Assembly (NCBI GenBank): GCA_003819975.1
Contig: RPPU01000208.1
Span: 1-7,727 of the forward strand
Reading direction: 5' to 3'
Length of the DNA stretch: 7,727 bases
From: Desulfobacteraceae bacterium
Lineage (GTDB): Bacteria > Desulfobacterota > DSM-4660 > Desulfatiglandales > HGW-15
The notes beneath the pieces are model-generated. The model was not told the DNA's origin, did no database searches, and saw only the letters and a program-made list of their open reading frames with translations. A program made the position numbers and the translations under genes. Every line of letters starts with the position of its first letter. The stretch's first letter is position 1. Of the stretch, positions 1 through 4,641 are shown in pieces.

Positions 1-378
1 GTTCAGGGACAAACAGATGAAATACTCCTGCTTTTTGTCGACAATATGCTGGATAAGCGGCAGCACATCGCGGACATCGCGGATTTGAATACGGTCTTTG
101 ATGAGCCGCCGGCGAGCCAGTTCAAAGGCCGCCATGATTTGACAGGCCTTGGCCAAACCAATGCCTTCGATCTCTTTTAGCCGGGCCACATTGATGGGGT
201 CCTTGCTTTGATCCAGTTGTTTTAAAATAGCCTTGGCGACCTGAAAAACGTCCCGGCCCCGGATACCGCTTCCTAAAAGGATGGCGAGCAATTCCACGTC
301 CGATAACGCTTCCGGCCCTTTGGCGGTCAGTTTTTCCCTAGGCCGTTCAAATGCGGGTATCTCTTTTATTTTTTTCAT
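1..378 (-). CDS. radC: RadC family protein, N-terminal part (runs off the window)
   Basis: Reading the minus strand from the ATG at 378-376 gives 126 uninterrupted codons to the window edge, so this is the N-terminal part only. The start MKKIKEIPAFERPREKL followed by LSDVELLAILLGSG is the signature opening of RadC/UPF0758 proteins. A helix-hairpin-helix-like stretch, IEGIGLAKACQIMAAFELA, follows at about residues 71-89. The C-terminal JAB/MPN-like metal-binding domain (HxH...D type) would lie beyond position 1 and cannot be checked. An in-frame TAA two codons upstream makes this ATG the first possible start; no strong Shine-Dalgarno sequence is visible. RadC was named for a DNA-repair phenotype, but its biochemical role is unsettled, and family members often sit near mobile DNA. 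It shares its strand with the XRE gene 330 bp upstream, too far away to assume an operon. Confidence 0.93.
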   Translation of the reverse strand, partial: MKKIKEIPAFERPREKLTAKGPEALSDVELLAILLGSGIRGRDVFQVAKAILKQLDQSKDPINVARLKEIEGIGLAKACQIMAAFELARRRLIKDRIQIRDVRDVLPLIQHIVDKKQEYFICLSLN

Positions 379-707
379 ATTTTAAACCAGTAATATTTTT
401 TGACAGGATGACCAGAGCCCGAGTTTTTCGCAATAGAGAAAAATTAATTACCCGTGATTAGACTGCAATACATCATGCCATAACCATGAACTCGGGACTC
501 TCGTGTGAACAGGCTTTACAGGATTTTATCATTATCGAAAAAATCCTGAAAGGACTTTATTTTATTTGAAAAAATCAGGACAAAGCGAGGGTTACTGAAG
601 GGGATCTCTAAAAATGGGTTTTATCGGCAAGTGCGTTCTAATAAAATCAGCTACATAGCAATTGAAAAGCATTAAAATACCGAATTTTTAGAGGCACCCT
701 GAAGATA
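379..707. other. Intergenic region between radC and the XRE gene, with inverted repeats and a MITE-like element
   Basis: This 329-bp AT-rich gap has no credible coding. It holds three structures. CCCGAGTT (417-424) is complemented by AACTCGGG (489-496). A 9-bp perfect inverted repeat, CAGGATTTT (519-527) with AAAATCCTG (540-548), has a 12-nt loop. The third is the MITE-like element at 601-698, listed separately. The radC promoter should be here on the minus strand, but I could not pick convincing -35/-10 boxes. Confidence 0.6.
601..698. repeat. MITE-like element, copy A
   Basis: The ends are imperfect inverted repeats: GGGATCTCTAAAAAT (601-615) against ATTTTTAGAGGCACC (684-698). The hexamer CTGAAG lies immediately outside both ends (595-600 and 699-704), as a target-site duplication would. 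On the minus strand, bases 630-601 match 1737-1766 at 25 of 30 positions, so this is related to copy B in inverted orientation. It has no coding capacity. It lies just beyond the XRE stop codon and could also act as a 3' hairpin for that transcript. An unrelated pair of hairpins is possible, but similarity extending beyond the termini argues against it. Confidence 0.6.
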
Positions 708-1136
708 TTATTCGATAGGGTCTTGCGGGTCGATCTTTTTACCTTTTTCCAGTTCCACGGTTCCCCGCAATTGTTTGATGATCCCTTCGCGCACTTTCTT
801 ATTGTTAATTTTGCGGAAAAGCTTCAAGAGCGTGGCTTCCTGTTTATCAAGGGGATTGGCTGCTTCAAGCCAGGATTCTTCAGGACCGTAGGGTTTTACC
901 GGTTCGGCGATCTTGGAAACTTCGGCCTCCGGCTCCAAAAAAACGTTCATAGGGGTGCCCAGCGCTTCAGAGACCTGCCGCAAGCGCTCAACCGAGATAT
1001 TGGTGATACCCTTTTCATATTTTTGGATTTGCTGAAAAGAGATGCCCACTTTTTCAGCTAATTCCATTTGGGTGAGCCCCAGATACCTGCGCATGTTGCG
1101 TAACTTTTGACCAATATCTTTATTTATTAATGTCAT
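708..1136 (-). CDS. XRE/Cro-CI-type helix-turn-helix transcriptional regulator
   Basis: This 142-residue cytoplasmic protein is predicted to bind DNA through an N-terminal HTH_XRE domain at about residues 11-64. Its core reads LGLTQMELAEKVGISFQQIQ followed by KYEKG. The FQQ[IV]QKYE[KR]G wording is typical of a proteobacterial XRE subgroup that includes rhizobial PraR-like regulators. The C-terminal half (about 90-130, LDKQEATLLKLFRKI and KVREGIIKQL) is probably a helical dimerisation segment, with a charged tail ending DPQDPIE. There is no sensor, ligand-binding or peptidase domain. Upstream on its own strand are two copies of ATGGGTAA (plus strand TTACCCAT at 1152-1159 and 1183-1190), 31 bp apart, a possible autoregulatory operator. 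The SD is weak. It diverges from the receiver gene at 1309, so the two could share a control region. The target genes are unknown. Confidence 0.88.
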   Translation of the reverse strand: MTLINKDIGQKLRNMRRYLGLTQMELAEKVGISFQQIQKYEKGITNISVERLRQVSEALGTPMNVFLEPEAEVSKIAEPVKPYGPEESWLEAANPLDKQEATLLKLFRKINNKKVREGIIKQLRGTVELEKGKKIDPQDPIE

Positions 1137-1151
1137 TATTATGTCTTTTTC

Positions 1152-1190
1152 TTACCCATATAATGGTTTTACATTTCAATTGTTACCCAT
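1152..1190 (-). promoter_or_regulatory. Paired direct repeats upstream of the XRE gene, possible operator
   Basis: TTACCCAT occurs at 1152-1159 and again at 1183-1190, a 31-bp period that is close to three helical turns. The proximal copy is about 15 bp ahead of the XRE start codon. Direct repeats on one helix face fit cooperative binding, possibly by the XRE protein itself. No binding evidence is available. Confidence 0.3.
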
Positions 1191-1244
1191 TTTTTATCAC
1201 GAATCGATTTCAAAAGTCTAACATCTCATAGTTGCATTTTTATC

Positions 1245-1273
1245 TTGCCAAATTCCACCTTTGATTGTATATA
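1245..1273 (+). promoter_or_regulatory. Sigma-70-type promoter of the first receiver gene
   Basis: TTGCCA (1245-1250), a 17-bp spacer, and TATATA (1268-1273) match a housekeeping promoter well. Transcription would begin near 1280, about 29 nt before the ATG at 1309. This excludes a TTG start at 1261 for the receiver, because that codon lies inside the promoter spacer. Confidence 0.6.
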
Positions 1274-1308
1274 GATGTAAATTTCAATTTGCGGGAGAAT
1301 TTATCCTT

Positions 1309-1656
1309 ATGAAAAAAATACTTATCGCGGACGATTCAGAAGATATCCGCAACCTCCTCGTTATGGCATTAAAAAACGATTATGAAGTCGAAACGGTCGC
1401 CGATGGAATGATTGCTTTCAATAAAATATCCCTTAATCCATACGATCTCCTGATCACGGATTATGAAATGCCCGGACTCAACGGCTTGGAATTAGTCCAA
1501 AGCACTCTTACCATCCACCCGGATCTGCCGATCGTCATTCTGACCGGAAATGAAGAAGCGCTTCCCCTGCTGCGGGAATCCGGCGCCAGGGCTTGTTTTA
1601 AAAAGCCATTAGATTTTGCTCGACTTAAATTATCGATAAAAAATTTATTAATATAA
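1309..1656 (+). CDS. Stand-alone CheY-like receiver (response regulator), first copy
   Basis: This is a 115-residue single receiver domain with no output domain. All key residues are present: acidic pair D8-D9 (LIADDS), phospho-acceptor D51 (LLITDYEMPG), T79 (VILTG) and K99-P100 (CFKKP). It should accept phosphate from a histidine kinase, but none is in the window. The ATG at 1309 gives the canonical MKKILIADDSED start, lies downstream of the promoter, and follows GGGAGA at 1293-1298 with slightly long spacing. The reading frame extends upstream to a TTG at 1261, but that adds 16 residues of non-family sequence. The gene diverges from the XRE regulator. It is AT-richer than the mcp and cheW genes. 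It could be a CheY-type motor or adaptor protein or a phosphorelay intermediate; the sequence alone does not decide. Confidence 0.9.
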   Translation: MKKILIADDSEDIRNLLVMALKNDYEVETVADGMIAFNKISLNPYDLLITDYEMPGLNGLELVQSTLTIHPDLPIVILTGNEEALPLLRESGARACFKKPLDFARLKLSIKNLLI

Positions 1657-1682
1657 ACGCTTATCGTAAAAACATCGCCACG

Positions 1683-1766
1683 GGGATTTCTAAAAATAAA
1701 CCGTTTGGAATTTTATGATTCGATTCTCAAGGGCCGTTGCTGATAAAATGTATTTTTAGAAATCCC
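1683..1766. repeat. MITE-like element, copy B
   Basis: The ends are a perfect 16-bp inverted repeat: GGGATTTCTAAAAATA (1683-1698) and TATTTTTAGAAATCCC (1751-1766), 84 bp end to end. The right 30 bp match copy A on the other strand at 25 positions, sharing TTGC[CT]GATAAAA inside the terminal repeat. It begins 26 bp after the receiver stop codon and could act as a 3' hairpin. No target-site duplication was recognised here. Confidence 0.65.
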
Positions 1767-1888
1767 GGATTGTTGAGATCTGAAAAGCAAATGATGAACC
1801 GATTTTCCGTCTCGGTCTGAATGAATTCTAAAAGGATTTAGCCAATTTTACCTTGTCTTTTTTTCCAATTTTTATTAATTTATCCATG

Positions 1889-1949
1889 AATGGTTCCTGC
1901 CCGTATTAAGAGTTTTTGTAAGAAAATTCAAAAACATATAGGAACCATT
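1889..1949 (+). repeat. Two-tier inverted repeat upstream of the AAA+ regulator
   Basis: Outer arms AATGGTTCCT (1889-1898) and AGGAACCATT (1940-1949) are perfectly complementary over 10 bp. Within the loop, GTTTTTG (1912-1918) pairs with CAAAAAC (1929-1935). The structure could be an mRNA leader hairpin, a protein-binding dyad or a degenerate small mobile element. No T-tract follows, so it is not a standard terminator. Confidence 0.45.
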
Positions 1950-2034
1950 TCTCTCTTTTAACTTTTAAACTAGCTTTAGCATTCCGCCATTTTTTTTAAA
2001 AATGGTATCTATAATTATAATATTTTCAGCCTAT

Positions 2035-3537
2035 ATGACTAAATCTGCTCTAACAAACGAAATAGATTCTAAAATCAAAAGAGACCGGCTCAAACTTGCC
2101 AAATTAAAAAAAATCGCAAGAAACTTCAAGCGTTTAAAACACACGCTCCGGGAACGCCTGCAAGAGGAACACTGCCTGACGATCATAAGCCGCCTGATCG
2201 AAAACCAAGAAAAAAAGCCGGAGACCATCATTCAAGAAATCATATTGACCTTGCCGCAGGCCTGGTCGATCTCCGCCCTCATGTGCGCTTGTTTGGAAAT
2301 GAAAACAAAAAATTTCAAACCCGCGGATTGTCCGGGCAAAGCGAATATCAAGCTTCATTACGATCACATCATCACCAACGGCACTCGCGGTATCCTGAAA
2401 TTCTGTTGTAAAGAACCACCACCCAGAGAAATCAATCCTTTTGATCAAAAGAAAAAAAAGTTCTGCCGGCTGGCTGCCGGGCGCCTGAAGGAACTTCTAT
2501 CGCGGACCGAGCTTATTCAAAAAATAGCCGTTCTTGAAGAAAAAATACCATTATCCCAAGATAACGCCGCTGATCGACCGAGCAAGGTCCAAACCCTAAA
2601 TCCGATCATCGGCCAAAGCCCGCTGATGATCGATCTGAAAAAAGTAATTGAAAAAGCGGCCGCTTCCGATGCCAATGTGATCATCTACGGCGACCCGGGC
2701 GGCGGCAAGGAATTGGCGGCCCGCACCATCCATAGCCTGAGCAAACGCAGCAACAAACCGTTCATGGTCCTAAATTGTTCGGCTATCCCTCCTCATTTTC
2801 TCGAATACAATCTCTCCAATCAGGACTCACCGACCGCCGCTTCCTTGCCCAAAAACCTGGGCAATCTGCCCGCGGTTGACGGCGGCACTCTGTTCCTGGA
2901 CATCGTGGGTGAATTAAGCTTGGAATTACAAGCCCGGTTTCTGCGCCTATTGAACAAGGAAGAACTCTTCCATGATTTCGACGAATCCGTCCGGCCTCTG
3001 AATGTCCGCATCATCGCCGCCACCAATCGCAATCTTTCCACGGACATGCACTTGGGCCGCGTACGCGCCGATTTCTTTTACCGTCTGCATGCCATCCCCA
3101 TTGCCATTCCGCCCCTGCGAGATCACCCGGAAGATATTCCCCTCCTGGTAAATTATTTTTTGACCGCTCATAGTCCGCCCCTGCGGCCGGATGCAGTGCC
3201 TCGTAAAATAATGGAAACCTTGATGAATTATCATTGGCCCGGCAATGTACGCGAATTGAAAAACGTTTTATACAATTATATCGATATGGGGAAGTTGGAA
3301 ATCGGCCACCCATCGTTTGATGATTCAAAAACAAAAGGTCCACCCGGAACAGACCGGGAATTCCGAAGTTTGCAAGAAATATTAAATGCCGCCGAAAGAG
3401 AGTATATATTAAAGACCCTTCAAAAAACCAATTGGAACCGTCAAAAAACCGCAGCTCTTCTTAAGATCACCCGCAATAGTCTTTTCCGCAAAATCAAAGA
3501 ATATGGATTGGATTCGATCCAAAACGTATCGAAATAG
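2035..3537 (+). CDS. Degenerate sigma-54 enhancer-binding-type regulator (sensory domain + AAA+ + Fis HTH)
   Basis: This 500-residue protein has NtrC-family architecture. A charged helical N-terminus is followed at about 62-156 by a GAF-like sensory region (LPQAWSISALMCACLEM, then a glycine-containing strand and PFDQ), a style I associate with Desulfobacterota signalling proteins. An AAA+ domain spans about 190-410 and a Fis-type HTH about 456-492 (RQKTAALLKITRNSLFRKI). Walker A is intact (GDPGGGK, 219-225), as are sensor I (AATNRN), the probable arginine fingers R344 and R350, and WPGNVREL. Two essential features are missing. The ungapped position of GAFTGA reads SPTAAS (265-270). Walker B reads FLDIVGEL, with I290 replacing the catalytic glutamate. 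Sigma-54 activation is therefore doubtful. No phospho-receiver domain is present. The ATG at 2035 was preferred because 2002-2034 encodes a hydrophobic MVSIIIIF stretch and overlaps tandem TATAAT; neither start has an SD. Confidence 0.85.
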   Translation: MTKSALTNEIDSKIKRDRLKLAKLKKIARNFKRLKHTLRERLQEEHCLTIISRLIENQEKKPETIIQEIILTLPQAWSISALMCACLEMKTKNFKPADCPGKANIKLHYDHIITNGTRGILKFCCKEPPPREINPFDQKKKKFCRLAAGRLKELLSRTELIQKIAVLEEKIPLSQDNAADRPSKVQTLNPIIGQSPLMIDLKKVIEKAAASDANVIIYGDPGGGKELAARTIHSLSKRSNKPFMVLNCSAIPPHFLEYNLSNQDSPTAASLPKNLGNLPAVDGGTLFLDIVGELSLELQARFLRLLNKEELFHDFDESVRPLNVRIIAATNRNLSTDMHLGRVRADFFYRLHAIPIAIPPLRDHPEDIPLLVNYFLTAHSPPLRPDAVPRKIMETLMNYHWPGNVRELKNVLYNYIDMGKLEIGHPSFDDSKTKGPPGTDREFRSLQEILNAAEREYILKTLQKTNWNRQKTAALLKITRNSLFRKIKEYGLDSIQNVSK

Positions 3538-3541
3538 ATAC

Positions 3542-3638
3542 ATTTGAAATTACTGACGTAATTTCAAATAGTTAATCCATTTTTTTGAATTGTAATGTAT
3601 CGATAGCAATACATCTTTTTATAAAAAAATTCAAAAAA
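3542..3638 (+). repeat. Nested hairpins after the AAA+ regulator, possible terminator or upstream binding dyad
   Basis: The first hairpin is a perfect 12-bp stem, ATTTGAAATTAC (3542-3553) with GTAATTTCAAAT (3558-3569), around a TGAC loop. The second is TTTTTTGAATT (3581-3591) with AATTCAAAAAA (3628-3638), containing an inner ATGTAT/ATACAT stem at 3595-3614. A further pairing, GATACATT (3537-3544) with AATGTATC (3594-3601), competes with it. The stems are AT-rich and no T-tract directly follows hairpin one, so it is a poor terminator. The first dyad is about 170 bp upstream of the start expected from the sigma-54-type promoter, a normal distance for an enhancer site. Confidence 0.5.
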
Positions 3639-3699
3639 GGCTGATTAGAAATAAACTTATCTTAATATTTTCAGATTATTAAACCAACAATTCTTTGCC

Positions 3700-3715
3700 T
3701 GGCCTAACTTTTGCT
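3700..3715 (+). promoter_or_regulatory. Sigma-54-type (-24/-12) promoter of the second receiver gene
   Basis: TGGC (3700-3703), seven bases, then TTGCT (3711-3715) places GG and GC exactly 10 bp apart, matching the TGGCAC-N5-TTGCW consensus except at the CA that follows TGG[C]. Transcription should start near 3726, leaving a leader of about 67 nt that contains the 3751-3776 hairpin. The preceding gene encodes an enhancer-binding-type protein, although one lacking GAFTGA. Confidence 0.6.
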
Positions 3716-3750
3716 AATAAAAATATCGATTTCGAAGATTTTTGTAATCG

Positions 3751-3776
3751 CATGTTTTGGGTTCCTCCAAAACATG
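3751..3776 (+). promoter_or_regulatory. Perfect hairpin in the leader of the second receiver, loop complementary to its SD
   Basis: CATGTTTTGG (3751-3760) and CCAAAACATG (3767-3776) form a perfect 10-bp stem with a GTTCCT loop. TTCCT in the loop (3762-3766) is complementary to AGGAA (3782-3786), the likely ribosome-binding site of the gene starting at 3793. It could be a translational control hairpin/pseudoknot or a protein-binding dyad. No T-tract follows, so it is not a terminator. Confidence 0.45.
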
Positions 3777-3792
3777 TCTAAAGGAATTTTTC

Positions 3793-4284
3793 ATGAACAT
3801 TTTGATCGTAGAAGACGATTCCGATGTCGCAAGCGTTCTGCGTCGCTCCCTGGCCGCTATCGGATATAAAGCCGAACAGGCCGCGACTTGTTCCGAAGCC
3901 ATAAAAAAAATTCAGTTGTACGATTTTGACCTGATCCTGCTCGATCTTTTTCTTCCGGACGGTATGGGTTATGAACTCATCCCCCGGCTTAAGGCGCTCG
4001 ATCCCGGCCTGAATGTCATTGCCATGACCGCACATAATTCCCGGGAACTGGAAACCCGGGTACGCCGGCAAGGGGTCTTGTTCTACCTGATCAAACCTTT
4101 TGAATTCAAATATCTGGAAAATATACTAATCTATATGGCTGAACGGAAGAACATAAACGCCGAAAAGTCGGAAGAACGAACAACTTTTTTTCGATCTTTG
4201 GAGTGCGGCGGCAAGACGCCGCTTTTTAAAGCGCGACATGTCGCGCTGAGTCAAAGCGCGGACATGTCCGCGCAATCCAAATAA
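3793..4284 (+). CDS. Stand-alone CheY-like receiver, second copy, with a repeat-encoded C-terminal tail
   Basis: This 163-residue protein has a receiver domain at about 1-120 with E7-D8-D9, phospho-acceptor D51 (LILLDLFLPDG), T79 (VIAMTAH) and K101-P102 (YLIKPF), so it should be phosphorylatable. There is no DNA-binding or enzymatic output domain. The ATG at 3793 has AAGGA at 3781-3785 with good spacing and gives the family start MNILIVEDD. The in-frame ATG at 3757 adds 12 unrelated residues and lies within the 3751-3776 hairpin. Residues 136-163 (LECGGKTPLF ... MSAQSK) are not receiver-like. They are encoded by a GC-rich palindromic repeat whose right end abuts the TAA stop, so the tail probably arose by repeat insertion and the original C-terminus may have been replaced. 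The gene follows the AAA+ regulator after 255 bp and has its own sigma-54-type promoter. Its kinase and target are unknown. Confidence 0.88.
   Translation: MNILIVEDDSDVASVLRRSLAAIGYKAEQAATCSEAIKKIQLYDFDLILLDLFLPDGMGYELIPRLKALDPGLNVIAMTAHNSRELETRVRRQGVLFYLIKPFEFKYLENILIYMAERKNINAEKSEERTTFFRSLECGGKTPLFKARHVALSQSADMSAQSK
4197..4281 (+). repeat. Triple-palindrome repeat, copy 1, inside the receiver coding sequence
   Basis: Termini TTTGGAGTGCG and CGCAATCCAAA are imperfect inverted repeats. Between them lie three GC-rich stems: GCGGCG/CGCCGC (4205-4222), the palindrome GCGCGACATGTCGCGC (4231-4246), and the palindrome GCGCGGACATGTCCGCGC (4256-4273). They are joined by T/A-rich linkers (TTTTTAAA and TGAGTCAAA). 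The same plan with two stems recurs at 7625-7685. This copy is read in frame and supplies the last codons of the second receiver. Confidence 0.8.
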
Positions 4285-4411
4285 GCACCCGTATGATGGT
4301 AATGGATCAATTGTTTACTCTTCACTTATCGACAACAAATTGTCGATAGGTGGTGGACCATAAGCGCCTAGGGCGAACAGGCAATGTAAGAATGCGTTCA
4401 TTTGCGTTGTA

Positions 4412-4433
4412 GAGACGCACGGCCGTTCGTCTC
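4412..4433. repeat. GC-rich near-perfect palindrome
   Basis: Arms GAGACGcACG and its counterpart CGTtCGTCTC are complementary at 10 of 11 paired positions around a central GGCC. The wording (AGAGACGCACGGCCGT) resembles a dispersed palindromic repeat that I recall from many bacterial genomes. That recollection cannot be checked here. Confidence 0.5.
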
Positions 4434-4445
4434 CGCGTTGGGGCT

Positions 4446-4471
4446 GGTGACTGATGACTGTTGACTGGCGA
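4446..4471. repeat. Degenerate tandem repeat of TGACTG-like units
   Basis: The segment reads GGTGACTGATGACTG then TTGACTGGCGACT: four imperfect 7-8 bp units of the form [TG]GACTG[AG]. It resembles the word-like repeats at 6476-6745 in style but not in sequence. It has no coding role. Confidence 0.5.
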
Positions 4472-4526
4472 CTATACTCAACTCGTAACCGAAAAACCGA
4501 ACAACCGTTTAAAAAAGGAGGCCGGC

Positions 4527-4571
4527 ATGCAAAAAAGCAATCTATCGGCAAAATGGATCAGGGCTGGGTAG
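4527..4571 (+). CDS. Putative 14-codon leader peptide upstream of the MCP gene
   Basis: An unusually strong Shine-Dalgarno sequence, AAGGAGG (4515-4521), lies 5 nt before an ATG that opens MQKSNLSAKWIRAG and stops at TAG (4569-4571). The stop codon falls in the ascending arm of the 4552-4597 hairpin, so ribosomes finishing this ORF would disrupt that stem. This is the arrangement expected of a translated leader controlling the next gene, which starts 70 nt later. There is no run of one amino acid, so a classical amino-acid attenuator is not supported. It could also be a chance SD or a gene remnant. Confidence 0.35.
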   Translation: MQKSNLSAKWIRAG

Positions 4572-4597
4572 CATTTCCTACCCGGCTTTTATCCATT
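4552..4597 (+). promoter_or_regulatory. Long leader hairpin before the MCP gene (attenuator-like)
   Basis: Outer arms AATGGAT (4552-4558) and ATCCATT (4591-4597) are perfect. The inner stem GCTGGGTAG/CTACCCGGC (4563-4571 with 4578-4586) closes a CATTTC loop. Between them CAGG faces TTTT as one mismatch, one A-U and two G-U pairs. This makes a 20-position stem with a single mismatch. The three G-U pairs exist only in plus-strand RNA. If the outer arms open, the inner stem followed by TTTT resembles an intrinsic terminator, so the structure could switch between forms. Confidence 0.55.
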
Positions 4598-4641
4598 CAC
4601 TCTAAAATAATAAACCATGAACGAATTAAAAGGAGACATTT

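Larger units (their letters stand above)
1657..2034. other. Intergenic region with two nested inverted-repeat structures
   Basis: No gene is visible in these 378 AT-rich bases between the first receiver and the AAA+ regulator. They hold MITE-like copy B (1683-1766), a two-tier inverted repeat (1889-1949), a small hairpin CCATTTTT/AAAAATGG (1987-1994 and 1998-2005), and tandem TATAAT hexamers at 2010-2021. The hexamers may be the -10 box of the downstream regulator, although no good -35 is spaced for them. Confidence 0.55.
4285..4641. other. Repeat-rich intergenic region ahead of the MCP gene
   Basis: This 357-bp gap has no full-length gene. In order it holds a perfect 9-bp hairpin, TATCGACAA/TTGTCGATA with a CAAA loop (4327-4348); a GC-rich near-palindrome (4412-4433) with arms GAGACG and CGTCTC around ACGGCCGT; a degenerate tandem of TGACTG-like units (4446-4471); a leader ORF (4527-4571); and the long hairpin at 4552-4597. 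A frame open from 4454 to 4645 has repeat-derived composition and no family resemblance. I could not identify a promoter for the MCP gene. Confidence 0.6.

Noticed and set aside
1261..1308. Upstream TTG start for the first receiver
   Set aside because: It lies within the spacer of the likely sigma-70 promoter and adds non-homologous residues before the canonical MKKILIADD start.
3542..3590. Rho-independent terminator after the AAA+ regulator
   Set aside because: The stem is A/T-rich and the T-run begins 11 nt after it instead of directly following, so I list it only as a hairpin of uncertain function.
4515..4600. Cyclic-di-GMP (GEMM) riboswitch upstream of the MCP gene
   Set aside because: The position and the GGGTAGC-like stem suggested it, but the conserved GCAAAGCC-type core and the second helix arrangement are not present.
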